Shown here: in pieces, positions 43,217 through 54,342 of the stretch
Layout of the letters: every line of letters starts with the position of its first letter
Numbering within the stretch: the stretch's first letter is position 1
Source: Streptococcus mitis NCTC 12261
Lineage (GTDB): Bacteria; Bacillota; Bacilli; Lactobacillales; Streptococcaceae
Length of the DNA: 64,000 bases
Assembly: GCF_000148585.2 (NCBI RefSeq)
Contig: NZ_CP028414.1
Span: forward strand, 1,417,501-1,481,500
Direction of reading: 5' to 3'
The notes under the pieces: generated by a model
The model's input: only the letters and a program-made list of their open reading frames with translations
Database searches by the model: none
What the model was told of the DNA's origin: nothing
Translations under genes and position numbers: made by a program

Positions 43217-45613
43217 TTATAAAAATTGCTGTGGCTCATGGTCAATGCTGAGACGGAGCTCACTATTTTCCCGTTCTTGAGTCAAGGCTAAGACCTGGTT
43301 GAGGGTCGGACTTAGCTCATCTTCTAAACGGTATTTAATCAAAATCTGGTAATGATAGAGGTTGTGGGTACGAGCAATCGGTTTGGGGGTTGGCCCAAGA
43401 ATGTTACTGGTCTCTGACAATCCTGACCGCAAAATATTCATAACTTCATAAGCACGTTTGACCACCTCTTCTTCTTTCTTGTGAGAAAGGGTAATGCCAA
43501 TAGTGAAATAGTAAGGCGGATAACCAAGTTGTCGTCTGATTCCCATTTCATAGGCATAAAAACCTTCGTAATCCTGATCCTTTGCAAATCGAATAGCGTA
43601 GTGCTGAGGATTGTAAGACTGAATCAAGACCTGCCCAGCTTTTTCAGCACGACCTGCCCGGCCTGCAACCTGAGTCAAGAGCTGGAAGGTTCTCTCAGAA
43701 GAACGGAAATCAGGTAGATTCAATGCCGTATCCGCATTGAGAACTCCAACTAAGGTTACATTAGGAAAATCCAATCCCTTGGCAATCATCTGAGTACCTA
43801 GTAAAATATCTGCTTCTCCTCGCCCAAACTGGTCAAGAAGAGCTTGGTGACTACCTTTCTTACGAGTCGTGTCCACATCCATCCGCAAAATGCGGGCCTG
43901 CGGAAAGAGTTCTGCCAGCTCATCATAAGCCTTCTGTGTCCCTGTCCCATAGTAACGAATACTTCGGCTCTTACAGTTAGGACAGACCTGAGGAATGTCC
44001 TTCGAAAAACCACAATAATGGCAGTTCATGGTCTTGGTATCCATGTGCAAGGTCAAGGAAATGTCACAGTTAGGACAAGTATCCACGGTCCCACACTCCC
44101 GACACATAACAAAGCTAGAATAACCACGACGATTGAGCATAAGAACCACCTGCTCTTTTTTAGCCAGACGATCCTGAATCGCTTCTAGCAAAGGTGGCGT
44201 AAAGTTTGACGTTTCATTTTGTCCGATATAGTCCCGAAAGTCAATTACTTGAACCTCAGGGATCCTAGCTAAAGGATTGGCGCGCTGGGTCAGACGTAAA
44301 TGTTGATAAACGCCTTTTCCAGCCCGAGCACGGCTTTCCAGACTAGGAGTTGCTGAACCAAGTACCAGTGCTGCTTGATTATACTGGGCCCGTAAAATAG
44401 CTACCTCTCTAGCATGGTAACGGGGATTGCTGTCCTGCTTATAAGTCGCTTCATGCTCCTCATCGATTATAATGACACCTAGATTTTTCAGCGGAGCAAA
44501 GATGGCAGATCTGGCACCCACAACAACTTGAGCATCGCCACGTTCCACCTTGCGCCATTCGTCGTACTTTTCACCATTGGATAGGCCTGAATGAAGAATG
44601 GCCACTTTCTCACCAAATCGAGCAATAAAACGCTCCGTCATTTGTGGAGTCAAGGAAATCTCAGGCACCAGCAAAATAGCTGTCTTGCCCTTGTCCAAGG
44701 CTCCTTGGATAATCTGCAAATAAACCTCCGTCTTCCCACTTCCTGTAATCCCTTGAAGGAGGAAAGGAGGCTGATGACTGCCAATCGCACTGACAACCGC
44801 ATCACGCGCCTGTCTTTGCTCTGGATTCAACTCTAAAGGCTGACTTGCTTCAATCCCTTCAAAATAAGCAGCCGAGCGTTGAACTTCCTTTTGAACTATG
44901 GTCACAGCACCTTGTTCCACAAAGAAGTTGACTTGCTCCCGCGAGTAGGACTCTAACAAACTAGCCAAAGAAGCGCTCTCTGGATGAGACAGCAGATAGT
45001 CTCTCAGTTCTAACTTTTTCTTGGCGCGTGTAGAAATCTCTACACCTTCTAACTGAACAAGGTCTACCTCATACCAAGACTGGGTCTTGACCTTCTTTTG
45101 ATCAATCGCCTGATATTCTAGACCAAGCAGGCCTTTTCTAGTCAAACGCATCATTTCAGCTTGCTTACCTAAATCTAGAGAAGAAAAGGCAAGCGAATCT
45201 TCTGAACCAAACAAGCGCTCTCGGTCTTCCTGACTCAGACCTGCCATAGGATAGAGAATTTTGTCATAGCTAGAGTTCAGAAACCCTGGTAACATAGCCT
45301 TGAGGATAGAAATTTTATAGGAAAAGACGGATTTACGGAGCTCCTCAGCCAGCCAGAGTTGTTCTTGCGTGAGAACAGGGGAAAAATCCAGTACCTCGGC
45401 AATATCTTTTAAATCTTGCTCCATCTCTTCTTCATCCAATTGGGACTCCAAACCAAGAACAATCCCTTGAATCAGGCGATTTCCCTTACCAAAAGGCACA
45501 TGAACTCGCATCCCAACTTCCAGCATTCCCAGAAATTCCTCAGGAATCCTGTAACTATAGGGCTGGTCCGTCTGCATCAAGGGCACATCTACAATAATCT
45601 TGGCTATGGGCAT
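43217..45613 (-). CDS. priA: Primosomal replication-restart helicase
   Basis: 798 residues. A DNA-binding N-terminal domain is followed by a superfamily 2 helicase: Walker A GITGSGKTEVYLQ (near 290) and the DEEH box IIIDEEHEATYKQ. It has eight zinc-binding cysteines of the form CRECGTVDTCPNC and CHYCGFSKDIPQVCPNC, and motif VI GRAGRAEK. It reloads replisomes at collapsed forks. Full length. Confidence 0.96.
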   Translation of the reverse strand: MPIAKIIVDVPLMQTDQPYSYRIPEEFLGMLEVGMRVHVPFGKGNRLIQGIVLGLESQLDEEEMEQDLKDIAEVLDFSPVLTQEQLWLAEELRKSVFSYKISILKAMLPGFLNSSYDKILYPMAGLSQEDRERLFGSEDSLAFSSLDLGKQAEMMRLTRKGLLGLEYQAIDQKKVKTQSWYEVDLVQLEGVEISTRAKKKLELRDYLLSHPESASLASLLESYSREQVNFFVEQGAVTIVQKEVQRSAAYFEGIEASQPLELNPEQRQARDAVVSAIGSHQPPFLLQGITGSGKTEVYLQIIQGALDKGKTAILLVPEISLTPQMTERFIARFGEKVAILHSGLSNGEKYDEWRKVERGDAQVVVGARSAIFAPLKNLGVIIIDEEHEATYKQDSNPRYHAREVAILRAQYNQAALVLGSATPSLESRARAGKGVYQHLRLTQRANPLARIPEVQVIDFRDYIGQNETSNFTPPLLEAIQDRLAKKEQVVLMLNRRGYSSFVMCRECGTVDTCPNCDISLTLHMDTKTMNCHYCGFSKDIPQVCPNCKSRSIRYYGTGTQKAYDELAELFPQARILRMDVDTTRKKGSHQALLDQFGRGEADILLGTQMIAKGLDFPNVTLVGVLNADTALNLPDFRSSERTFQLLTQVAGRAGRAEKAGQVLIQSYNPQHYAIRFAKDQDYEGFYAYEMGIRRQLGYPPYYFTIGITLSHKKEEEVVKRAYEVMNILRSGLSETSNILGPTPKPIARTHNLYHYQILIKYRLEDELSPTLNQVLALTQERENSELRLSIDHEPQQFL

Positions 45614-45678
45614 CTTCTCACCTCCTCCTTGTCAGTACATTCTTGCAATAGAAAAAATAAGATTGAGTCCCCCCAACC

Positions 45679-45993
45679 TTAAATTTTTTCACCATCTTCT
45701 TTTTCTTTAGCGATTTGCTCTTTGATTTTCTTTTCTTCTTCTTCTTTGCGACGTTTTTCTTCTTCGATACGGCGACGCACTGCTTCACGTTTTCCTTCTG
45801 GATCTGGGTGAATTGTAACGTTTCCTGATTCGATTTCTTCTAAAGCGCGAAGAGTTGATTTTTCAGACTTGAAACCTTGAGTTGTTGGTGCACCTGCTTC
45901 CAATTCGTGGGCACGTTTTGCTTCCAAGATTACGAGTGAATATTTTGAAGGAACCTTGTCGAGCAAGGTATCAATAGAGGGTTTTAACATCAT
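45679..45993 (-). CDS. rpoZ: RNA polymerase omega subunit
   Basis: 104 residues. The omega core [20 protein letters not shown], then [12 protein letters not shown] and [15 protein letters not shown], is intact. The tail is a charged Lys/Glu-rich helix ([18 protein letters not shown]), a streptococcal feature. It lies 24 nt after gmk, the common gmk-rpoZ-priA order. Confidence 0.94.
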   Translation of the reverse strand: MMLKPSIDTLLDKVPSKYSLVILEAKRAHELEAGAPTTQGFKSEKSTLRALEEIESGNVTIHPDPEGKREAVRRRIEEEKRRKEEEEKKIKEQIAKEKEDGEKI

Positions 45994-46017
45994 TTGCTTG
46001 TACCTATTTTCTAAATT

Positions 46018-46659
<642 letters not shown>

Positions 46660-46739
46660 TCAGTCTGTGAAATAACATTTCTCTAGAATAACGGCAAAAA
46701 GCCAAATTATCCTTTACAGTCTTTCTATCTAGTGTAACA

Positions 46740-46768
46740 AAAAAGCAGTAATTTTTCAACTGCTCTTT
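46740..46768 (-). terminator. Terminator of rny
   Basis: Complement: AGAGCAGT, loop, ACTGCT, TTTTTT, about 10 nt past the rny stop. Confidence 0.7.
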
Positions 46769-46773
46769 CTTAT

Positions 46774-48387
46774 TTATTTAGCATAATCTACTGCACGAAG
46801 CTCGCGAATCACGGTTACCTTGATATTTCCTGGGTAATCGAGATTGTTTTCAATTTTCTCACGAACTTTATGAGCTAAGATTGTGACTTTGTCGTCCTTG
46901 ATTTGTCCTGGATTGACCATGATGCGGATTTCACGTCCTGCTTGAAGGGCAAAGCTATTTTGTACCCCTTCAAAGCCGTTAGCAATTTCTTCCAAATCAT
47001 GGAGACGCTTGATGTAGCTTTCAAGAGACTCACTACGAGCACCTGGACGAGCTGCGCTCAAAGCGTCTGCTGCAGCAACGATAACTGCAATCACGCTCTC
47101 AGCTTCAACATCTCCGTGGTGGCTAGCAATGGTATTGACCACAACTGGATGTTCCTTGTACTTACGGGCCAATTCCATACCGATTTCAACGTGGCTACCC
47201 TCAACCTCACGGTCAATGGCTTTTCCGATATCGTGAAGGAATCCAGCACGACGGGCAAGAGCCGCATTTTCACCAAGTTCGCTCGCCATGATACCAGCCA
47301 ACTTAGCAACCTCAATCGAATGACGCAAGACATTTTGTCCATAAGAAGTACGGAACTGCAAACGTCCCATAATCTTCATCAAGTCTGGATGAAGGTTTGG
47401 CGCACCAATTTCATAGGCAGCAGCCTCACCGTATTCACGGATCTTATTGTCAATCTCTTGACGGTTTTTCTCAACCAACTCTTCGATACGAGCTGGGTGG
47501 ATACGACCATCTTTGAGCAACATTTCCATGGTCATACGGGCAATCTCACGACGAATCGGATCAAATCCTGACAAGGTTACCACTTCTGGTGTATCGTCGA
47601 TAATCACATCAACCCCTGTCAAACTTTCAAAGGTACGAATATTACGGCCTTCACGACCAATAATGCGTCCCTTCATAGTATCGTCTGGCAGGTGAACCGT
47701 TGAGTTTGTTGACTCTGCTACATATTCACCAGCAATACGTTGCATAGCTTGAACCAGGATATCCTTGGCCATTTTGTCAGAACGTTCCTTGACCTCTTGC
47801 TCAGCTTCGCGAATACGGCTAGCAATCTCCTTGGTCAAGTTTTCCTCTGTCTGAGCCAAGATAATATCTCGTGCTTCTGCCTGAGACAGAGCACCAATAC
47901 GCTCTAGTTCTGCTTCTTTTTGTCTTTCGACTTCCTCTAATTGCTCTTCACGCGCATCAAGGTTTTTCGCTCTATCAGAAATACTTTGTTCTTTTTGTTC
48001 AAGTGTTTGTTCCTTACTCGTCAAATTGTCGTCCTTACGGTCAAGGCTGGTAGCTCTCTCTGTCAAACGACTTTCGATTTGTTTGAGTTCTTGACGTTCT
48101 GATTTGAATTCAGCGTCCACTTCTTCACGGTATTTTCTGGCTTCTTCTTTGGCCTCCAATAGTGCTTCTTTTTTAAGAGACTTGCTTTCACGTTTGGCTT
48201 CATTAACAAGTAAATCCGCTTCACGCTCAGCTTGTCCACGTAAATTAGTTGCTTCTTGTTCAGCATTTAAAAGCATCAACTCCGCAGCTTCCTGAGATGA
48301 TTTCATCTTAGCTGAGATGCTGACATATCCAATGACTAAACCAATGATGACGGCAAAAACAGCAATCGCAAGCGACATGATTTCCAT
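46774..48387 (-). CDS. rny: Ribonuclease Y
   Basis: 537 residues. One N-terminal membrane helix ([19 protein letters not shown]), a long charged coiled coil to about residue 210, a KH domain ([21 protein letters not shown]) and an HD domain ([17 protein letters not shown], His-Asp metal ligands). It is the membrane-anchored endoribonuclease that initiates mRNA decay in Firmicutes. GAGG lies 7 nt upstream of the first ATG. A promoter precedes it. Confidence 0.96.
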   Translation of the reverse strand: MEIMSLAIAVFAVIIGLVIGYVSISAKMKSSQEAAELMLLNAEQEATNLRGQAEREADLLVNEAKRESKSLKKEALLEAKEEARKYREEVDAEFKSERQELKQIESRLTERATSLDRKDDNLTSKEQTLEQKEQSISDRAKNLDAREEQLEEVERQKEAELERIGALSQAEARDIILAQTEENLTKEIASRIREAEQEVKERSDKMAKDILVQAMQRIAGEYVAESTNSTVHLPDDTMKGRIIGREGRNIRTFESLTGVDVIIDDTPEVVTLSGFDPIRREIARMTMEMLLKDGRIHPARIEELVEKNRQEIDNKIREYGEAAAYEIGAPNLHPDLMKIMGRLQFRTSYGQNVLRHSIEVAKLAGIMASELGENAALARRAGFLHDIGKAIDREVEGSHVEIGMELARKYKEHPVVVNTIASHHGDVEAESVIAVIVAAADALSAARPGARSESLESYIKRLHDLEEIANGFEGVQNSFALQAGREIRIMVNPGQIKDDKVTILAHKVREKIENNLDYPGNIKVTVIRELRAVDYAK

Positions 48388-48435
48388 GTTTTTACCTCAT
48401 TTTATTGTTATTCCGAATGACATACATTCTTTTAC

Positions 48436-48464
48436 ATTCTACCATAAAAAAGTGATTTTCACAA
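48436..48464 (-). promoter_or_regulatory. Promoter of rny
   Basis: Complement: TTGTGA (48459-48464), 17 nt, TAGAAT (48436-48441) with a TGG extension. Confidence 0.6.
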
Positions 48465-48568
48465 ACCTAAAATAGAATATGTTTTGGGGAATTTGGAACG
48501 CGTTTGCTAAAATAAACTTGTTATTTAGAAATAGTAGTTTAGTAGAGACTTGAGAAAAAGTCCACCTT

Positions 48569-49676
48569 TCAGTAGACTGAGTTTGTTTCTATTCTTATCG
48601 GTACTCTTCCAAAATTCTGCTCTGCTATACTTGGATTTCCCAGTTGGTAAATCTGGTCTGCCTTTTGGGTCATAGCATCCCAAGGTTCTTTGCCAATTCG
48701 GCTGACTAGATGGACCTGCTCTTTCAGAGACTTGAGATGTTGTCTGCCTTTTTCGGTAAAGCCAAGGACATGAATGTCTTCTGGCAAGTCATTTTCTCTA
48801 GCCTGCACCAAAATATAAGTCAAAAGGCGTCTGACACGCGCCTTGGTATAACGCTTGGTCGCAACCGCCTCAACCAATTCTTCCACAGACTGGGCTGTTT
48901 TAATAGCTTCCTTAATGCGCGCAGCCATTTCTTGATTGACCTGATAGATAGTGGTTAGGTCTGGATTTGACAAGATTTGATAGCGGAGCAAGGGAAAATA
49001 GTCTTCCCAGCTCACCTTACTGGCCTGCTCAAAGAGGGCAACAGAAGGCATAAAGCGTTCTAAGAAATCTTGATCCTTCTGGTGCTGACGAAGAGCTGTC
49101 GCCGAAGCAAAGTCCACATCTTTATCTACAGAATGGTAGCCCGCCCCCTGACGCTGAATCGGATGCAGTTTGGTGTTGTGTCCAACAACGGCTTTGGCAT
49201 AGGCAAGAGCAAGAACATGATTGGGCGTATTGCCTGAAAAATCAAGACCTGCAAATTCCTTCCACATGGTTTGGGTTTTCTGGGGATAGGAAAGGGAATC
49301 AGGCAAATTTTCCACAAATTTCTCCATCTCAGTCCCCTGCTCTGTGTATAAGTCAGCGATTTTCTGGTAATCTAGAACTTCCTCCGTCCCAAAAGCGAGG
49401 CTATCAATGCCCAACCTAGCCAAGATATCCACAGCTCCTTGGCCGAAGAAATCCGCCGCCTGAACACTGACTAAAAAGGGCAATTCCACTACCAGATCCG
49501 CTCCCATTTTCCAGCGCCATCTGGGCTCGTGTCCACTTATCCACGATAGCAGGCTCTCCACGCTGCATGAAATTCCCTGACATGGCAACGATTTTCAGTC
49601 CCTCAGCCTGATTTAGCAGGTACTTATGCCCATTATGAAAGGGATTAAACTCCGCGATAATACCTGTGATGGTCAT
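48569..49676 (-). pseudogene. tmcAL: tRNA(Met) cytidine acetate ligase (YlbM/TmcAL), split by a +1 frameshift
   Basis: Frame one starts [20 protein letters not shown] (HxGH nucleotidyltransferase-like motif) and continues to RAQMALENG, then derails into [10 protein letters not shown]. Frame two resumes with [20 protein letters not shown] and runs to the C-terminus. Removing one base from the CCC at 49503-49505 (GGG on the coding strand) restores [11 protein letters not shown] and about 368 residues. The enzyme makes N4-acetylcytidine in elongator tRNA-Met. It ends the yqeG-to-tmcAL cluster. Confidence 0.85.
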
Positions 49677-49685
49677 GATAATCTC

Positions 49686-50433
49686 CTACTTCTGCGCGAC
49701 AAAAAACCAACGGGTGCTAGTTTCTGTAGGCTCTTTGTCCTCAAAGTCCGCATAAAGTTTGAAGGATTTGAAACCAGCCTGTTCCAGCAAAATATCATAG
49801 GTCAGGATCTCATAAGTCCGCTCCTCATGCACTTCATCGTAGCGACTAAAGGAACCGTCAGCCTCCTTGATAAAAAAGGTCAACTCATGCACGATGGAGT
49901 GAGGTGCTTCGTCCTCGTAGGTATCCCAGAGCATGGCAAAATCTTCCGCATTTTCATGGTAAGAATAGCCCTGGAAAAACTTTATCTGTCTGGTAGGTGG
50001 AATGCACATCAAAGATAAAGACACCATCATCATTGAGGGCATTATAAACTTCTTTGAAAACATCCCCCACTTCCACTTCATCCTGCATGTAGCAGATAGA
50101 ATCCGAATAACACGTGACAAAGTCGAATTTCCCTGCCTTGGATAAATCCAGCATATTGCCTTCAATAAAATCAATCTTTTGCTTGGCCGAAGCCGCTCTC
50201 TTTTCAGCAATCTTCAACATATCCCCACTCAAGTCAAGTCCAGTCACATCAAAACCAGCCTGAGAGAAGCGCACAGATTGAATTCCTGTCCCACAAGCCA
50301 GCTCCAAGAGTTTCTTTCTCTCCTTGTTTTTAGGCAAGTGACGCAGAGAAAAATCCGTCCATTTGTCATATAAACCATCGTCCATCACAGCATCGTAAAC
50401 AGCCGCAAAGGTTTCATAAGTTGCCATAATCAT
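49686..50433 (-). pseudogene. Class I SAM-dependent methyltransferase, split by a +1 frameshift
   Basis: Frame one (50433 to 49954) starts ATYETFAAVYDAVMDDGLYD, has the AdoMet loop ELACGTGIQSVRF and FDFVTCYSDSICYM, and reads on to STYQTDKVFPG, then LFLP and stop. Frame two continues YSYHENAEDFAMLWDTY to RWFFVAQK. Removing one base from the CCC at 49969-49971 joins them as FPGYSYHEN and gives about 247 residues. It occupies the usual place between rsfS and tmcAL. The substrate is unknown. The start may be the second ATG (50427). Confidence 0.82.
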
Positions 50434-50536
50434 GATACCAAGAGCTCCATGGTAAACACTACTAGCCCTATACCTTTCTATCCATTTTTTCTAAAATAAG
50501 CAAAGAAACCCAGTTGACTGCAACTGAGTTCGTCTT

Positions 50537-50890
<354 letters not shown>

Positions 50891-51484
50891 TTAGTCCTCT
50901 TTCAAATAGTGCACAAAGGCGTTATAGGTTTCAAGGGTTTGGGGATAGATGGGGAATCCCTGATGGGCTAGATGCTCCACGGTACGAACTGTCTCATAAG
51001 CTACTGCCTTATTAAGTGACAAACTTGCAATCTCACGCGCTACATCCACTCCAGGAAAGGATCGATTATGCTCGATATAGTCTGCGACATAGATAACCTT
51101 ATCTAGGTCTGTCATCTGGTCAGCCCCGACTGTATGGATTTCAATAGCTCGCAAGATTTCTAAATCATGCAAATCCAAATCTTCCTGAATCTTATAAATT
51201 CCGACCATACCATGCCAGACATTATTGCCCCAGTTTTTGAGGTCAGGGTCTAGCTGATAACGGTCAATCAAGTCTAAGAATTCCTGATCTGACAACTTCT
51301 TAGCATAGTCATGAAGAAGGCCTGCTAGTCCTGCTTTCTCGGTATCGACTCTAAATCTCTGAGCCAATTCTATAGCTGCACGCTCCACACCCAAGCAATG
51401 GGTTAAGCGTTTCTCGGGTAGAAGCTCTGCCATTTTTTCCAACAAAGCCTCACGGGAACAGTTAATATAGTCTTGATAGCCCAT
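50891..51484 (-). CDS. yqeK: HD-domain hydrolase YqeK (diadenosine tetraphosphatase)
   Basis: 197 residues with HD motifs [29 protein letters not shown] (metal HD near 55), WHGMVGIY and [18 protein letters not shown]. The family was shown to hydrolyse Ap4A symmetrically. The start overlaps the nadD stop by one base. Confidence 0.92.
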   Translation of the reverse strand: MGYQDYINCSREALLEKMAELLPEKRLTHCLGVERAAIELAQRFRVDTEKAGLAGLLHDYAKKLSDQEFLDLIDRYQLDPDLKNWGNNVWHGMVGIYKIQEDLDLHDLEILRAIEIHTVGADQMTDLDKVIYVADYIEHNRSFPGVDVAREIASLSLNKAVAYETVRTVEHLAHQGFPIYPQTLETYNAFVHYLKED

Positions 51485-52113
51485 CAGTAAAGCCCCTCCT
51501 TCTCGATGTAGTCTAGCACTGGCTGAGGTAGGAGAAAGTTGGGTTTCCGTCCTTGGGCAAGGAAGTCACGCACCATGCTGGATGAGATATCCATGAGAGG
51601 CACATCCACCCAGATAACTGGGTAAGAAGTTCCAGCCTTGTAGCGTGGGCGCTGAACCCCCACAAACTGAACCATGTCAACCAGTTCATCAATTCGGTAC
51701 CACTTAGGCAGATAGTCCACCATGTCAGCACCGATGATAAAGTAATAATCCGTATCTGGATGTTGCTCTGTCAAAATTTTCATGGTGTCATAGGTGTAAG
51801 AAATGCCCTTGCGCTCCAACTCAATGGTTTCAATGGCTAGGCCGTCAATCCCCTCAATTGCCAATTCAAGCATCTTGAGACGGTGGTGTTCAGGGATGGT
51901 TTCTTTTTTATCTACGTGAGGAGGTTGGTATTCAGGCATGAGCAGAACCTGATCCAGTCCCAACTGCTGGCGTACTTGGTCCGCAACGATGAGATGGGCA
52001 TTGTGAACAGGGTTAAAATTCCCCCCTAAAATCCCAACTTGTTTGCGTTTTTTCTCCTTGATTTCTGGCTCCAACTCTACCTTGGTAAAGGGAGTCAATA
52101 GTTCGATTGCCAT
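51484..52113 (-). CDS. nadD: Nicotinate-nucleotide adenylyltransferase
   Basis: 209 residues. [20 protein letters not shown] carries the (H/T)xGH nucleotidyltransferase site (NPVHNAH), with MLELAIEG and the late [17 protein letters not shown] (ISSTxIR motif). It makes NaAD in NAD synthesis. Between yhbY and yqeK as usual. Confidence 0.95.
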   Translation of the reverse strand: MAIELLTPFTKVELEPEIKEKKRKQVGILGGNFNPVHNAHLIVADQVRQQLGLDQVLLMPEYQPPHVDKKETIPEHHRLKMLELAIEGIDGLAIETIELERKGISYTYDTMKILTEQHPDTDYYFIIGADMVDYLPKWYRIDELVDMVQFVGVQRPRYKAGTSYPVIWVDVPLMDISSSMVRDFLAQGRKPNFLLPQPVLDYIEKEGLY

Positions 52114-52164
52114 AGGCTAGTCTCCTTTATTTCTCTGTAAAAACAGTTGTTTGGAGTAGTTTTT

Positions 52165-52476
52165 CTATATTTCTTTGACTTTTTTAGAAATCTTGCGATT
52201 CTCTTTCTTGCTGGATTGTTTATACAAAATCAAAATACGGCCAATTTTTTGGACTGTATCCACACCAATTTCTTCTTCCAAGATTTCAGCTACTTCGTGG
52301 ATATTTTCATCGGTATTTTGCAAAAGAGTAACCTTGATCAATTCACGCGCATCAAGAGCTTGACGGACGCTGGTTTTAATTTGGTCGTTGAGACCGTTCT
52401 TCCCAATTTGAATGATAGGTTTGAGGGTATGTGCCTGACTGTTGAGGAAGGCACGTTGTTTTGATGTTAATGACAT
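52165..52476 (-). CDS. yhbY: RNA-binding protein YhbY (CRM domain)
   Basis: 103 residues of CRM domain: LTSKQRAFLNSQAHTLKPII, then IGKNGL (the GxxG loop of the fold) and IKVTLLQNTDEN. It associates with pre-50S ribosomes. It is separated from yqeH by 213 nt that hold a family B hairpin element. Confidence 0.92.
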   Translation of the reverse strand: MSLTSKQRAFLNSQAHTLKPIIQIGKNGLNDQIKTSVRQALDARELIKVTLLQNTDENIHEVAEILEEEIGVDTVQKIGRILILYKQSSKKENRKISKKVKEI

Positions 52477-52504
52477 AATTTTCTTAAAAGAGTTTCTTTT
52501 TATA

Positions 52505-52643
52505 CTTTTCTGAAGTGGTGACGGACGTCAGCAAAGTCCTTCGGACTTTCATGACTAAAATTTGAGCCTAAGGTCTCAAATTTTCCGCAGTTGGTACAAT
52601 CACTTGTACCAACTGACACCACAGTGAAAAGTATTCGCTGTGG
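52505..52643 (+). repeat. Multi-hairpin element, family B, copy 2
   Basis: Hairpins in order: AAAGTCC/GGACTTT (52533-52549), AAAATTTGAG/CTCAAATTTT (52557-52584), AGTTGGTACAA/TTGTACCAACT (52589-52614) and CCACAG/CTGTGG (52619-52643). The flanks ACTTTTC and GAAAAGT also pair. Linkers GACGG, AGCAA, CTTCG, TTTCAT, TTTGAGCC and TTCCG are shared with 16612-16762. It lies inside the yqeH-yhbY transcription unit. Confidence 0.6.
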
Positions 52644-52689
52644 GCTCTCAGGGCACGCACGAATTTAGACAACCCTTTCCTTTCTGTGT

Positions 52690-53796
52690 TTAAATAATTG
52701 CTTTTCGTGTGACGACGGCGACGCCTTCTGGTGCCCAGACGGCGACTTTGGCAGTTCCTGTTACGCGGATCCAGCCTAGGCCTGAGATGACTAGGTCAGT
52801 CTTCTCCTTAATATTAAATACATGCTGGACTAATTTTGGAAAATCTTCTTTTTCCTTGCTATTTGGCGGTGTCAGAAGGGTTCCGACGTGCTTATCGTAG
52901 AAAGCACTAGCGCCTTCAAGTTTGGTACGATGGAGTTTGAGTTCATTGTCAAAGAAAGCAGTAAATCCTTGTTTTTCTCCTGATATAAAGTCAAAACGTC
53001 CGAGACCTCCTAAAAACAGGGTTTGTTCAGGATTGAGCTGATAGGTTTTAGGTTTGATTTCCTTTTTAGGACTGACATACTTGAGGTTTTTGGCCGTCAA
53101 GTAGTGAGCCATCTGGTGACGGTGGATAATCCCTGGTGTATCGTAGATATAAGAACCGTCATCAAGCGGAATCTCGATTTTGTCCAAGGTTGTCCCTGGG
53201 AAGCGCGAAGTCGTGATGACATTCTGATCACCCGTAATTTCTTGGATAATAGCATTGATTAGAGTTGATTTTCCAACGTTGGTCACACCGACCACATAAA
53301 CATCACGACCCTTACGGTAGTGTTCAATCTTGTCAATGACTTCCTTAATAGCATGTTTGTTTTGGGCCGAAGTTAAGACGACATCGACTGGACGAAGTCC
53401 TTCTTCGTGGGCACGTTCCATGAGCCACTGGCTAATCTTGCCTGGTTTAACAGACTTGGGCAAGATATCTTTTTTATTTCCCACCAAGAGGACATCATTG
53501 CCCGAGACAAAACGTGGCAAGCCTGGGATAACAGAGCCATTAAAATCAAAGATATCAATGACATTAACTACCAAGGCATCACTGTCTCCCACCTCGTGCA
53601 AGAGCTTGAGGAAATCATCGTCCGTCAACTGGACATCCGTGATTTCATTATAGTGGCGGAGACGGAAACAGCGTTGGCAATAGACTTCGCCAGTTTCCAA
53701 ACCTTTTTCAAGTGCCGACTGGGGGGTAAAACCAAGACCAGCCTTATCTGTCGTCTGAATGGTTGCTCCACAACCAATACAGAGAATTTCTTCCAT
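52690..53796 (-). CDS. yqeH: Ribosome biogenesis GTPase YqeH
   Basis: 368 residues. An N-terminal zinc finger (CIGCGATIQT, then YCQRCFRLRHY) is followed by a circularly permuted GTPase, with G4 VGNKKD before G1 GVTNVGKSTLINAI and G3 DTPGI. The C-terminal domain is typical of YqeH. It is needed for 30S assembly. It starts 3 nt after yqeG. Confidence 0.95.
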   Translation of the reverse strand: MEEILCIGCGATIQTTDKAGLGFTPQSALEKGLETGEVYCQRCFRLRHYNEITDVQLTDDDFLKLLHEVGDSDALVVNVIDIFDFNGSVIPGLPRFVSGNDVLLVGNKKDILPKSVKPGKISQWLMERAHEEGLRPVDVVLTSAQNKHAIKEVIDKIEHYRKGRDVYVVGVTNVGKSTLINAIIQEITGDQNVITTSRFPGTTLDKIEIPLDDGSYIYDTPGIIHRHQMAHYLTAKNLKYVSPKKEIKPKTYQLNPEQTLFLGGLGRFDFISGEKQGFTAFFDNELKLHRTKLEGASAFYDKHVGTLLTPPNSKEKEDFPKLVQHVFNIKEKTDLVISGLGWIRVTGTAKVAVWAPEGVAVVTRKAII

Positions 53797-53798
53797 AG

Positions 53799-54326
53799 TT
53801 AAATTCCTTTTTTATATGTAATCGGTCCGTACTTTTCAGTGATTTTTCGCTTCACACGGCGCTCACGAGCTCGGTTGATCTGCGTTTTGATCGAGTCATG
53901 TTGGACCAAGGGTTTGACTAAAATCGAGCGAATGCCTGCACGGTGGGCTGCTCGTATATCTGTCATGAGCTGGTCGCCAACCATGACCACTTCACTTTTC
54001 TCATAATGAAATTCCTTCATGGCACGGTCAATCCCAAATGTGAAGGGCTTCAGAGCCCAATAAACGTAGTCAATCCCAAATTTCTCAACTGCTCGTTGGA
54101 CGCGTTTTTTAGTGTTATTTGATACCACAATGATGCGAATGCCCGCGTCCCGAAGATCATGTAGCCATTGCTTCATCTCTGGCGTCCCGTCAGGGTTGTT
54201 CCAAGCAATGAGGGTATTGTCCAAATCGACCAAAACAGCCTTGATTCCATGCGCCTGCAGGCTTGGGACTGTCAGATCATAGACTGCTTCCACAGCAAAG
54301 TCTGGCATGTAGTTTTCAATCACCAT
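53799..54326 (-). CDS. yqeG: YqeG-family HAD-IIIA phosphatase
   Basis: 175 residues. VLVDLDNTLIAWNNPDGTPE carries the HAD nucleophile DxDxT; VVSNNTKKRV is motif II and VMVGDQLMTDIRAAHRAG motifs III/IV. First gene of the yqeG-yqeH-yhbY-nadD-yqeK-rsfS cluster. Physiological substrate uncertain. Confidence 0.93.
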   Translation of the reverse strand: MVIENYMPDFAVEAVYDLTVPSLQAHGIKAVLVDLDNTLIAWNNPDGTPEMKQWLHDLRDAGIRIIVVSNNTKKRVQRAVEKFGIDYVYWALKPFTFGIDRAMKEFHYEKSEVVMVGDQLMTDIRAAHRAGIRSILVKPLVQHDSIKTQINRARERRVKRKITEKYGPITYKKGI

Positions 54327-54342
54327 TTTGGCTCCTTTTCTT

